Assembly: GCA_039027435.1 (NCBI GenBank)
Contig: JBCCKF010000001.1
Span: 310,001 to 374,000, forward strand
DNA: 64,000 nt
Reading direction: 5' to 3'
Origin: CALBPI01 sp039027435
GTDB taxonomy: Bacteria > Pseudomonadota > Gammaproteobacteria > Steroidobacterales > Woeseiaceae
Shown here: piece by piece, positions 53,242 through 61,300 of the stretch
How the letters are laid out: each line of letters starts with the position of its first letter
Numbering within the stretch: the stretch's first letter is position 1
Translations under genes and position numbers: made by a program
The notes under the pieces: model-generated
What the model saw: the letters and a program-made list of their open reading frames with translations, nothing else
Database searches by the model: none
Told to the model about the DNA's origin: nothing

Positions 53242-54978
53242 ATGATGGAACTGCAAACACTCACTTACATCGTTGTCGGGATTACCTTCCTCTTATACAT
53301 CGGTATCGCGGTTTGGGCGCGTGCCGGTAGCACGAAGGAATTCTACGTCGCCGGCGGCGGTATCCACCCCGTCGCCAACGGGATGGCAACTGCGGCCGAC
53401 TGGATGTCCGCAGCGTCGTTCATTTCGATGGCGGGACTCATCGCGTTTATGGGCTACGGCGGCTCGGTCTTCCTCATGGGCTGGACCGGTGGCTATGTCC
53501 TGTTGGCGATGCTGCTTGCGCCGTACCTTCGCAAATTCGGCAAGTTCACGGTGCCGGAGTTCATCGGCGATCGGTACTACAGCAAAGCCGCACGAATCGT
53601 AGCGGTCATCTGCTTGATCATCGCTTCGGTGACCTACGTCATCGGCCAGATGAAAGGCATCGGCGTCGCGTTCTCCCGCTTCCTCGAAGTGGACTATGAC
53701 GTGGGCCTTTCCATAGGTATGGCGATCGTCTTCTTCTACGCGGTTATGGGCGGGATGAAAGGCATCACGTACACGCAGATCGCACAGTACTGCGTGTTGA
53801 TTCTTGCCTACACGATTCCGGCGATCTTTATTTCGCTGAACCTGACCGGCAACCCGATACCGCAACTTGGCCTCGGCTCTACGATGGCCGGTACCGATGT
53901 ATTCCTGCTGGACAAGCTGGACGCCGTCGTCAGGGATCTTGGATTTGCCGAGTACACGACCAACGCCAGGATCAGTTTGACCAACATGTTCATGTACACG
54001 ATGTCGCTGATGATCGGCACGGCGGGTCTGCCGCACGTCATCATCCGCTTCTTCACGGTACCGAAGGTCAAGGATGCGCGTAGCTCTGCGGGCTGGGCAT
54101 TGGTGTTCATCGCGATCCTCTACACAACGGCACCGTCTGTTGCAGCAATGGCGCGCTTGAACCTGATGAACACGATCGAACCGAGCGCTGGCGAGTACAT
54201 GCTCTACGAAGAACGCCCCACCTGGGTTCGTAACTGGGAGCGCACGGGCTTGCTCGAGTTCACCGACAAGAACAACGATGGTCGTATTCAGTACTCTGCG
54301 GACGACTCGGTTAACGAGCTGACGAAGGTCGACAACGACATCATGGTGCTGGCTAACCCCGAAATCGCGGGTCTGCCGAACTGGGTGATTGCCCTGGTCG
54401 CGGCAGGTGGTCTGGCGGCTGCACTGTCGACGGCTGCGGGTCTGCTTCTGGCGATATCCTCGGCGATATCGCATGACTTGCTGAAAGGGGTGCTCAAACC
54501 GGACATCTCCGAGAAGCAGGAGCTCATGGCCAGTCGAGTCGCTATGGCGGGTGCGATCGCAGTCGCGGGCTACCTCGGGTTCAACCCACCCGACTTTGCC
54601 GCCGGCACGGTTGCCCTCGCGTTCGGTCTCGCCGCATCGTCGATCTTCCCGGCGCTCATGATGGGGATCTTCTCCAAGCGCATGAACAAGCAAGGTGCGG
54701 TTGCGGGCATGCTGGCCGGTATCAGCGTCACGCTGCTCTACGTCTTCCAGCACAAGGGCATCATGTTCATCCAGAGCACGGCGTTCCTTGGCGATCTGCC
54801 GCCGAACTGGTTCCTCGGTATCGAGCCGAACGCCTTCGGTGCGATCGGCGCGATCGTGAACTTTGGCGTCGCCTTCGCGGTGTCCGCGGTCACGGCGGCA
54901 CCACCGAAAGAGGTGCAGGACCTGGTCGACCACATTCGTGTGCCGGCAGGTGCGGGTGACGCGGTAGCCGACCACTAA
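53242..54978 (+). CDS. Sodium:solute symporter, ActP-like (VC_2705 type)
   Basis: A 578-aa SSS-family carrier with about 13 helices. Family motifs: AADWMSAASFISMAGLIAFM and GGLAAALSTAAGLLLAISSA. Between helices near residue 345 is a soluble loop with TDKNNDGRIQYSADD, which has the spacing of an EF-hand calcium loop but Ala at position 12. Context next to DUF4212, acs and CrbS/CrbR makes acetate or another short carboxylate the likely substrate, imported with Na+. A strong terminator follows at 55002. Start ATG 53242 or the next ATG codon. Confidence 0.92.
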   Translation: MMELQTLTYIVVGITFLLYIGIAVWARAGSTKEFYVAGGGIHPVANGMATAADWMSAASFISMAGLIAFMGYGGSVFLMGWTGGYVLLAMLLAPYLRKFGKFTVPEFIGDRYYSKAARIVAVICLIIASVTYVIGQMKGIGVAFSRFLEVDYDVGLSIGMAIVFFYAVMGGMKGITYTQIAQYCVLILAYTIPAIFISLNLTGNPIPQLGLGSTMAGTDVFLLDKLDAVVRDLGFAEYTTNARISLTNMFMYTMSLMIGTAGLPHVIIRFFTVPKVKDARSSAGWALVFIAILYTTAPSVAAMARLNLMNTIEPSAGEYMLYEERPTWVRNWERTGLLEFTDKNNDGRIQYSADDSVNELTKVDNDIMVLANPEIAGLPNWVIALVAAGGLAAALSTAAGLLLAISSAISHDLLKGVLKPDISEKQELMASRVAMAGAIAVAGYLGFNPPDFAAGTVALAFGLAASSIFPALMMGIFSKRMNKQGAVAGMLAGISVTLLYVFQHKGIMFIQSTAFLGDLPPNWFLGIEPNAFGAIGAIVNFGVAFAVSAVTAAPPKEVQDLVDHIRVPAGAGDAVADH

Positions 54979-55001
54979 TCTCAGGAAGTGGGATAAGGTG
55001 T

Positions 55002-55036
55002 GAGGGCTGCGCAGGGGACTAGCGCAGCCCTCTTTT
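55002..55036 (+). terminator. Rho-independent terminator after the symporter
   Basis: Perfect 11-bp arms GAGGGCTGCGC (55002-55012) and GCGCAGCCCTC (55022-55032) with a 9-nt loop, followed by TTTT (55033-55036). It lies 23 bp after the symporter stop and 19 bp before the next start, so the 55055 gene depends on read-through or its own promoter. Confidence 0.88.
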
Positions 55037-55054
55037 GCACTCGGGGAAAGGGTT

Positions 55055-55525
55055 ATGTGGAAGAACAAACACGTCGTCATCGCCATGTTGGTCGCGCCGA
55101 TTCTCTCGGTCATCGCATGGTTCGCTGTTGACCGAATGGTCGGAGAGCAGCCGCACGCTGCCAAGAAGGGCGGTGCCTACGAGCTGGTCGGTCGATCCAA
55201 TTGTCGCTACGCCAGCGGTGTGTGCGAACTCAGTAACGGAGAGTTCGAACTGACCATCAACGCAGAGTCGACTGACGGCAAACTATCGCTCGTGGCATCC
55301 CACACTCTGAGCGGCGCCGTCGCGGCGCGTGGCACCAGCGATCAGGATTATCGACGTGAGGTCTCGTTCGTGCCGGAGAGCGCGGAGTCCAACCGTTGGT
55401 GGATCGATCTTGGCCCGGATGCGCAAGCGACAGACCGGATCCGGCTTGCCGTCAGCGCCTCGGGGGCGACCTACTACGCTGAGCTGCCCATGACCTTCAT
55501 CGAAGGAGAAGATCCCTCGATCTGA
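55055..55525 (+). CDS. Membrane-anchored periplasmic protein of unknown function
   Basis: A 156-aa protein: one N-terminal helix (about 7-27, MWKNKHVVIAMLVAPILSVI) and a periplasmic beta-rich domain with a CxxxxxxxC pair (SNCRYASGVCEL), and repeated strands (FELTINAESTDGKLSLVASH). GGGGAAAGGG precedes ATG 55055. Proteins of this type follow actP-like genes in related bacteria, but I know no function for them. It is separated from the symporter by a strong terminator. Confidence 0.75.
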   Translation: MWKNKHVVIAMLVAPILSVIAWFAVDRMVGEQPHAAKKGGAYELVGRSNCRYASGVCELSNGEFELTINAESTDGKLSLVASHTLSGAVAARGTSDQDYRREVSFVPESAESNRWWIDLGPDAQATDRIRLAVSASGATYYAELPMTFIEGEDPSI

Positions 55526-55540
55526 CCCTCTATCAGGTGC

Positions 55541-55557
55541 CGGAGCGTCCGTTTTTT
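55541..55557 (+). terminator. Possible short-stem terminator
   Basis: CGGA-GCG-TCCG (55541-55551) followed by six T (55552-55557). The four-base stem is weak, but its place just after the stop at 55525 and the T-run fit termination. Confidence 0.35.
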
Positions 55558-55589
55558 GCGATCATAGAAAAAAACGGGACCTCCAGATC

Positions 55590-56369
55590 ATGAATTTAAC
55601 GCCGCTGAATTTCGAGCAGCACGGGAAACTGCGCGCCGCGCCTGAGTCCGCGCTTCGCTTCGCTAAAAGCCAACACGTATTGAACATGCGCGCCAGCGAG
55701 ATAGGTTTCGCTGCTGTGAGCATGCCGATCTTCGTCAACAAGAACCAACACAGCGGTCGCTGGGCCCTATCCGCGCTGACGAGTTTTCTACCGGAACGCA
55801 ATCTGTTCATCGGCACGGATGGGTGGCAACCAACCTGGATCCCCACTCTGATCCAATGTCATCCGCTGTATCTCGTCAACGCGGAAACCGAATCGGGATA
55901 TGCAGTCGCTATCGATACTACCGGTGACGACTTCAGCGAGACGACCGGAGAGCCGCTGTTCCATGAGGATGGTCGCACGACCGACTACACGAATGCCGTG
56001 GCAGGCCTGCTCGACACCGACATCAAGGAAGCGGTGAAGACACAGTTTTTCCTGTCGGAAATCGAAAAGGCACAGCTGCTCCGACCCGTGAATATCCGCC
56101 TCGAGTTTGAAGACGCACCGACTCAGACGATTCGAGGTCTACACACGATCGATGAAGAGCGGTTGAAGAACCTCGACGGCGAAACGCTGGAACGCTTCAG
56201 TAAATCGAGCTTCCTCCTGTTGATGTACGCGATGCTCACTTCGCTCAATCACCTGAACACGCTCGTTCGACGGCATAACGTGACGCCCGGGATTCCGAAG
56301 ATCAGCAAGATCGGCATGACGATTCCCGAATCTGAAGGCGCCGCAGGCGGGGAGCCGCCGTCCGAGTGA
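55590..56369 (+). CDS. SapC family protein
   Basis: A 259-aa protein of the SapC (PF07277-like) family: HVLNMRASEIGFAAVSMPIF, then ALTSFLPERNLFIGTDGWQP, WIPTLIQCHPLYLV, and C-terminal LDGETLERFSKSSFLLLMYA with LNHLNTLVRRHN. SapC proteins of proteobacteria often neighbour TonB receptors or tryptophan halogenases; here none is adjacent. The stop overlaps the GTG of the beta-lactamase-like gene (GTGA), so the two are coupled. Exact role unknown. Confidence 0.85.
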   Translation: MNLTPLNFEQHGKLRAAPESALRFAKSQHVLNMRASEIGFAAVSMPIFVNKNQHSGRWALSALTSFLPERNLFIGTDGWQPTWIPTLIQCHPLYLVNAETESGYAVAIDTTGDDFSETTGEPLFHEDGRTTDYTNAVAGLLDTDIKEAVKTQFFLSEIEKAQLLRPVNIRLEFEDAPTQTIRGLHTIDEERLKNLDGETLERFSKSSFLLLMYAMLTSLNHLNTLVRRHNVTPGIPKISKIGMTIPESEGAAGGEPPSE

Positions 56370-57496
56370 CGCGGGTCGCAGTACTCGCAGCGCTGGCTAC
56401 CGGGTTCGCGCTGGTCGCCTGCGCACCCGCTGAACAAAACGCGCCTACACCAGCGGCTGCAGAATCGGTTCAAGAGCGGCTCGACGCACTCCAGCGTGAG
56501 CTTCCTGACGTCGCTGGTTTCGCGATTTGGCTCAGGTCCGATGACGGCAGCGTGAGCACCGGTACGACCGGCGTTGCCGAACCCACGGGTCGGCGCATGT
56601 CAACTGACACACCTGTCAGACTGGCTTCGATTACCAAGACCTTGGTTGCTGCAACCGTCTTGCGACTCTGGGAGCAAGACCAGATTGATCTGGATGCGCC
56701 CATCGATCAGCTCATCAGCGAGCCGCACGCCGCGCTTCTGCAAACCGATGGCTATGAGACCGATCGCATCACCGTCCGCCACCTATTGATGCATGCAGGC
56801 GGACTGGCCGATCACGCGCAAACCCCAGCATTTCTCGACAAGGTGGTGAGCCAGCCTGATCACATCTGGACCCGGACCGAGCAGATTCAATTATTGGTCG
56901 ACGCCACCGATCCACTGTCCGCGCCCGGCGAGCGTTATGCCTATTCGGACACGGGCTACATTCTTCTCGGCGAGATCATCGAAGCGATTACTAACCAGGC
57001 ATTGGCCGAAGCTGTTCGGCAACAAACACGTCTCGAAGAAATTGGATTAGCGGATGTCCTGTGGGAAGGCACGCAACGCCCAGACCGTCTGACTCCGCAG
57101 CGCGCACACCAGTGGTACCGAGACATCGATACGTTTCATTTCGATGGGTCGCTCGATAGCTTCGGTGGTGGTGGCATCATCGCCAGCGCCGAGCAGACCG
57201 GGCGCTTATTCGCGGCGCTTTTCGATGGGGATGTATTCGACCGCGAGAGCACGCTCACGCTGATGACGGAGGCTCCCGGACATCCTGATGGCAGTCCGTA
57301 TCGCATCGGACTCTTTGAATTTGAGGTAGGAGATGCACCGGCCTTCGGGCACAGCGGTTTCTGGGGAACCGATGTTTTCGTGATACCGAGCCGCGGGGTG
57401 GTTGTGTCTGGCGTCTCGCTGAATAACGAGGGGTTTCGGAGCTTGCGTGCGCTTGAGCTTGATCTTGTTTCAAGCCAGCCTGCGACGCCTAATTGA
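56366..57496 (+). CDS. Class C beta-lactamase-fold serine hydrolase (lipoprotein)
   Basis: A 376-aa serine hydrolase with penicillin-binding-protein fold. Signal with lipobox-like LVAC (Cys about 19). Nucleophile in ASITKTLV (SxxK), second motif YSDTGY (YxN variant with Asp), third motif region HSGFWG. This set is typical of esterases/D-alanyl peptidases such as the LACTB/EstB group rather than true AmpC. Start GTG 56366 overlaps the SapC stop. Its stop overlaps the convergent DUF6090 gene by 8 bp. Substrate unknown. Confidence 0.88.
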   Translation: MTRVAVLAALATGFALVACAPAEQNAPTPAAAESVQERLDALQRELPDVAGFAIWLRSDDGSVSTGTTGVAEPTGRRMSTDTPVRLASITKTLVAATVLRLWEQDQIDLDAPIDQLISEPHAALLQTDGYETDRITVRHLLMHAGGLADHAQTPAFLDKVVSQPDHIWTRTEQIQLLVDATDPLSAPGERYAYSDTGYILLGEIIEAITNQALAEAVRQQTRLEEIGLADVLWEGTQRPDRLTPQRAHQWYRDIDTFHFDGSLDSFGGGGIIASAEQTGRLFAALFDGDVFDRESTLTLMTEAPGHPDGSPYRIGLFEFEVGDAPAFGHSGFWGTDVFVIPSRGVVVSGVSLNNEGFRSLRALELDLVSSQPATPN

Positions 57497-58259
57497 CCTG
57501 CGCTTCGATCGTCTCGATCAAATCTCGCGCTGCTATTCGAACGGTTTCAAGCGACTGCTTTTGTAGCACCGTAAACTCCAGAAGTGTCCGAACCGCGCCT
57601 AGCAACTCAGGCTCGTTCTTCATTAAGTCGATCAGTTCCGTGTCATCGATTTCAATGAAAGGACTAAGACCGAATTTCTGTCCCACAAACACTGTCTGAT
57701 CACGGAAGGAACGGAATGTCGTGTTGTTGGCGTTCTTTATTGAAAACCATTGTGCGCTGTACGACTGCAGTTCAACGAGTAATGCCGGATCGTTGATGAG
57801 ATCCAGGTCACCGGAGGTGATCAGCGCCGATAGCGCCGCATCATTCTGCGTCGCGTAGTAATGCAAAGTGGCCTTTTTCCAAAGGTCCCGCGAATCCGCT
57901 GGTATCGGTGCATCAGCGACCTCGACCGGGATACTCGGCTCCTCAAACATTGCCGCATTGGCGACCGGCAGTTCGAGCGTCGTTATGGGCGCAAAGCCGG
58001 CACGCTCTAGCAGGTAGTTGCTGGTCTCAATGTTGATCTGCGACATATCGATCGAATTCGTCAGCGATCGTTCATCTCTCTTGAGGTCGGCGAGAATCGC
58101 AACCAACGCCTTTTGTTCGCGGACCGCGTCATTGCTTTCATCATTCCAGTTGGCAACTTTGATACCGAGAAAGACGCCAATGACGAGGATGATCAGCTCG
58201 ACCCCGACCGTGAACCAGTTTTGTTCGGCGATGCTCTTTGCGAGGCGTCGGAACAGCAT
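57489..58259 (-). CDS. DUF6090-like membrane protein
   Basis: A 256-aa protein starting MLFRRLAKSIAEQNWFTVGV, with one membrane helix (about 20-38, ELIILVIGVFLGIKVANWND) and a periplasmic helical domain. The N-terminal RR..E...(Y/F)...G(E/V)..L..IG(V/I)..(G/A).....NW phrase is characteristic of DUF6090. Function unknown. ATG 58259 gives this conserved N-terminus; the ORF is open to 58289. It is followed downstream by the convergent hydrolase end. Confidence 0.78.
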   Translation of the reverse strand: MLFRRLAKSIAEQNWFTVGVELIILVIGVFLGIKVANWNDESNDAVREQKALVAILADLKRDERSLTNSIDMSQINIETSNYLLERAGFAPITTLELPVANAAMFEEPSIPVEVADAPIPADSRDLWKKATLHYYATQNDAALSALITSGDLDLINDPALLVELQSYSAQWFSIKNANNTTFRSFRDQTVFVGQKFGLSPFIEIDDTELIDLMKNEPELLGAVRTLLEFTVLQKQSLETVRIAARDLIETIEAQVN

Positions 58260-58319
58260 ATTGCTTCTCTGGATGTTGCGGGCGCTCACAGCAGCCGATG
58301 ATTCAGACGTCGACAGCCT

Positions 58320-58730
58320 CTAAGCCCAACCCGCCTGACGAAGCGCAAAACCGTCGTTCCAGACTTTGGTCATGTGCTTGACCTTATCGCCATCGAAAAC
58401 GATGTGATAGGCATAGTCGGATGCGATCGATTTGCCGGTCGGCGGTACCGGGCCACCCTCTCCGGTATGGGTGCCCTTGAAAATCGCGATTGCACCAAAG
58501 TTGCCAGACTCATCAACCCCGAAAAACTTCAGGTCGTAACTCGCATCCGGCATCGTGGTCGTGATGCCCTGCATCCAATTGCAGTAGTCCTCGAGCGTCG
58601 TCGTTTCTGCCAGCGCATCGCACTGCGCCGCGAAAGTCGCATCTGCGTGGCAGTAAGCTTCGCACGCCGACCAACCCTTACCCGTTTCGCAAGCATCAAA
58701 AAATGCCTTTGCAGTCGCCATGTCGCTCAT
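58320..58730 (-). CDS. SnoaL-like (NTF2 fold) protein
   Basis: A 136-aa soluble protein with the SnoaL-like ester-cyclase fold: MATAKAFFDACETGKGWSAC, YCHADATFAAQCDALAETTT, LEDYCNWMQGITTTMPD and a C-terminal DKVKHMTKVWNDGFAL. Unusually Cys-rich in its first half (four Cys within about 60 residues). The catalytic residues of polyketide cyclases cannot be confirmed. Co-directional with tRNA-Thr and the coaX operon, about 215 bp downstream of the tRNA. Confidence 0.78.
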   Translation of the reverse strand: MSDMATAKAFFDACETGKGWSACEAYCHADATFAAQCDALAETTTLEDYCNWMQGITTTMPDASYDLKFFGVDESGNFGAIAIFKGTHTGEGGPVPPTGKSIASDYAYHIVFDGDKVKHMTKVWNDGFALRQAGWA

Positions 58731-58773
58731 AAAGTTCTCACTCCCATCTAGCTTTCACTGAAGGTAGCAGAAA

Positions 58774-58944
58774 TCAATGGAAATAGTCGGAGAGAGCACC
58801 GAGGCCTCGATACTCCTCGCCAACCGCGTCCGCAACGACCGAATCAATCAACTCGTACACGATGTTCATGCATTTTCCGCCAGCACCAACGAGCAACGTA
58901 GCGGCAAGCCCAATCAGAGAGAAACGAAGTTTCGACCGAGTCAT
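58774..58944 (-). CDS. Possible small exported protein downstream of tRNA-Thr
   Basis: A 56-codon frame starting MTRSKLRFSLIGLAATLLVG has a signal-peptide-like N-terminus, then GGKCMNIVYELIDSVVADAV and an acidic tail. It starts 8 bp after the CCA end of the tRNA on the same strand. The Cys is preceded by Lys, so it is not a canonical lipobox, and there is no strong Shine-Dalgarno. I cannot tell a real gene from chance here. Confidence 0.35.
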   Translation of the reverse strand: MTRSKLRFSLIGLAATLLVGAGGKCMNIVYELIDSVVADAVGEEYRGLGALSDYFH

Positions 58945-58951
58945 AGGAAAA

Positions 58952-59027
58952 TGGTGCCCGCACACGGATTCGAACCGCGGACCTACTGATTACAAATCAG
59001 TTGCTCTGCCAACTGAGCTATGCGGGC
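58952..59027 (-). tRNA. tRNA-Thr (TGT)
   Basis: A 76-nt cloverleaf on the minus strand: acceptor GCCCGCA/TGCGGGC, anticodon arm CTGATTTGTAATCAG with anticodon TGT, T-arm with GGTTCGAATCC, encoded CCA. It follows the SPOR protein gene by about 40 bp, the same place as in many Gammaproteobacteria, where further tRNAs and tuf usually come next; they are absent here. Confidence 0.95.
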
Positions 59028-59067
59028 TTGGGGCGAAGTCTAAAGGGCTGATGCGGCGCCCGCAATG

Positions 59068-59754
59068 CTAGGGCGCACAGTCGGTCGTGGGGCTCAGGGA
59101 AACCAGTTGTTCGCCATAGCCGTCCATCAGCTGCTGCTCCATATCTGCGCTCGCCAGCTGCACGTCGAGCCAATATTCCGGCACATCGCGATAGCGATTC
59201 TCGACCACCACTTCGAAACCTAACGATTCCGCGCGTGCAGTGACTGTTTGCGCCCCCGACTCCGTCGAAAAGATGCCGAGTGAAATGACATAGCCGCCGG
59301 TTTCCTCATCCGGAATGCGATAAGCCTCTTCCAGACCGCCAGACTGCAAGCGGCGCAGAAACGTATCGGACTGGGCACGATTACGAATGTTGTCGACGTA
59401 CACCCAGCGACCGCTGAACACCTGGCCGTTTCTGGAACGGCCGGTCGCCTCAAGTCCCTGCCCGCGCAGTACACCCTGCTCGGTGCGTGCTTCGGCATCG
59501 GTTTCGAAAGGCCCGACCGATGCACAACGCGCCGCATACTGAGGCGCTTCGGCAGGCTCGTCGGGCACTGTCACAGCAGCTGCAACGGGTTCCTCTACCG
59601 CAGGTTGCGATGGTTCCGCCGCTTCGCGAGCCGGTAGCGATTCAGGCGACCACGACACGCGCTCGATACCGGGCTCGTTGTCCTGACCGACAAAATACTG
59701 CCAGCCCGCGAACAACAGGTTAGCTGCCAACAACAAAAGAAAGAGATTTCTCAC
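59068..59754 (-). CDS. SPOR-domain protein
   Basis: A 228-aa inner-membrane protein: one N-terminal helix (MRNLFLLLLAANLLFAGWQY), a Pro/Ala/Glu-rich linker, and a C-terminal SPOR-like domain (about 75-215: YAARCASVGPFETDAEAR, RWVYVDNIRNRAQSDTFLRR, YVISLGIFSTESGAQT, AESLGFEVVVENRY). SPOR domains bind denuded peptidoglycan at septa. ATGA overlap with coaX upstream. The birA-coaX-SPOR order is conserved in Gammaproteobacteria. Confidence 0.85.
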   Translation of the reverse strand: MRNLFLLLLAANLLFAGWQYFVGQDNEPGIERVSWSPESLPAREAAEPSQPAVEEPVAAAVTVPDEPAEAPQYAARCASVGPFETDAEARTEQGVLRGQGLEATGRSRNGQVFSGRWVYVDNIRNRAQSDTFLRRLQSGGLEEAYRIPDEETGGYVISLGIFSTESGAQTVTARAESLGFEVVVENRYRDVPEYWLDVQLASADMEQQLMDGYGEQLVSLSPTTDCAP

Positions 59755-60497
59755 TGCATCAAACCTGCGTGAATCGCTAGCCCCTCAAGCACCAGATTCG
59801 CTTCAAACTGCGCCGGCACCTCGAACGCTTCAGCAAGCAAAGCACCATCACCACCGGTAAACCACACATTTTGCTCGCTCACCGATGCATCTGTCACGGA
59901 CGCAAGCTCGGTTATGGATCGCAGAATCGTGCCCTGCAGTGCAGCCAGCGCACCGTTACGCACCGCGGCACTCGTACTCTCTCCGAATTCGGTGTCTGGC
60001 GGCTCCGGCGCATCGACGAGAATGTCGGCCGTGCCGGACATCAACGTGTTTTGCATCAATCGAAAACCGGGCACGATGTAACCGCCCAAGTGTCTGCTGC
60101 CATCGGCGATCGCATCGACCGTCATTGCCGTACCGGCGTCCACCACAATAGCGGGCTGCGGCTGGCGCCGACTGACCGCCAGCACCGCCATCCATCGATC
60201 AACGCCAAGACGAGAGGGTTCGGGATAGGCGCACGACACGCCCGCATGCGAAGCGCTGGTGCGCACGAGCTCAATCTGCACGTTCGTTACCTTTTGCAGC
60301 ACCGACTCGATGGCGATCGCAGCATCCGGGCCAGCAACGTTGCAGGCGATCGCCCGCGTGACACCGCTTGCGAATTTCCACCTCGCCGGATCATCGACGA
60401 TTTCGTGCGCGAGCGCGCCGCTGCGCGTGATCGCACCCTCGCTCCACAGGCCCCACTTACAACGTGAGTTGCCAATGTCGAGCAACAGCGTACTCAT
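59751..60497 (-). CDS. coaX: Type III pantothenate kinase CoaX
   Basis: A 248-aa kinase for the first step of coenzyme A synthesis. ASKHA-type motifs: LLLDIGNSRCKWGL (phosphate 1), SRLGVDRWMAVL, VVDAGTAMTVD (phosphate 2), GGYIVPGFRLM and WFTGGDGALLAE (adenosine). Length typical of type III, which needs a monovalent cation and resists CoA feedback. Overlaps birA and the SPOR gene by 4 bp each, so it is in a tightly coupled operon. Confidence 0.95.
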   Translation of the reverse strand: MSTLLLDIGNSRCKWGLWSEGAITRSGALAHEIVDDPARWKFASGVTRAIACNVAGPDAAIAIESVLQKVTNVQIELVRTSASHAGVSCAYPEPSRLGVDRWMAVLAVSRRQPQPAIVVDAGTAMTVDAIADGSRHLGGYIVPGFRLMQNTLMSGTADILVDAPEPPDTEFGESTSAAVRNGALAALQGTILRSITELASVTDASVSEQNVWFTGGDGALLAEAFEVPAQFEANLVLEGLAIHAGLMQ

Positions 60498-61300
60498 GAC
60501 GGCGCGGCCATCGATAGCGGCATAGGCTCGCCACTGCTCAAGAACGAACGATCACCGAGCTCGGGGTCGGTGACTTCCAGTCGGCCGGTTGCATCGACAG
60601 GGCCGCACCGCAGCCGACGGCCGTCCAATTCCACCCAGCGGTCGCGCAGCCAGTGCATCTCATTGAATCGAGTCATGGTGGTTGGCAATGCCGCTTTCGA
60701 GAACTGTGCTAAAGACACGCAAGCGTATTCGAGGACCGCGGCCGCGAGATCAGTCAGCGAAATAGAGGCATCGCAGGCAGTCACATCGGTGGCAGACCGC
60801 GCCCAGCCGCCGTCGGGCAAGGTGAATCCATCTGGCAATCGATGATTGATCCCGATCCCGGCAATCACGTAGAAGCTTGAGTCCGGCAACACTCTCGACT
60901 CGACGAGTATGCCGCCCAGTTTTTTATCATTGCGAACCAGGTCGTTCGGCCATTTCAGATGCACATCGCGGATGCCAAGCGATCGCAGGGCATCGTTGAC
61001 GGCTACACCCAATCCGAGCGTCAGGGCTGAAGCGGCTTCGGGCATCGCCGCGAATCGATGGCCGATCGAAAGACACAAACCCGAGCCGCGCGGTGCAACC
61101 CATGTGCGGCTTCGCTGTCCGCGCCCGGCAGTTTGGTGTAACGCCAATGCGGCTCGCGCCGTGCCAATCTCTGGCGGCGTGTTATCGGCGAGCCAGGTGT
61201 TGGTCGATGGCAGCGATTCGAACACGTTGACTTCTGTCAGCGGTTCCAAAGTCTGTGCAACCGCATCCAGTGTGTCCTGCATGCCGTGAACGGTCGTCAC
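60494..61300 (-). CDS. birA: Biotin-acetyl-CoA-carboxylase ligase without DNA-binding domain
   Basis: A 268-aa (or 262-aa) biotin protein ligase attaching biotin to BCCP. Catalytic motifs: LPSTNTWL, HQTAGRGQRSRTWVAPRGSG (biotinyl-AMP loop), LKWPNDLV, KLGGILVE and GIGINH. The N-terminal winged-helix of E. coli BirA is absent, so it should be a monofunctional ligase and not repress bio genes. Start: GTG 61300 overlaps the plsY stop (GTGA); ATG 61282 is the alternative. The frame upstream to 61444 is antiparallel-frame read-through inside plsY and is rejected. Confidence 0.92.
   Translation of the reverse strand: MTTVHGMQDTLDAVAQTLEPLTEVNVFESLPSTNTWLADNTPPEIGTARAALALHQTAGRGQRSRTWVAPRGSGLCLSIGHRFAAMPEAASALTLGLGVAVNDALRSLGIRDVHLKWPNDLVRNDKKLGGILVESRVLPDSSFYVIAGIGINHRLPDGFTLPDGGWARSATDVTACDASISLTDLAAAVLEYACVSLAQFSKAALPTTMTRFNEMHWLRDRWVELDGRRLRCGPVDATGRLEVTDPELGDRSFLSSGEPMPLSMAAPS

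Noticed and set aside
53293..55164. 623-codon minus-strand ORF opposite the symporter
   Set aside because: Highly charged, His/Arg/Asp-rich composition without domains; a mirror of the hydrophobic symporter.
58777..59071. Plus-strand ORFs across tRNA-Thr with HTDSNRGPTDYKSVALPTEL
   Set aside because: Same artefact: antisense translation of the tRNA.
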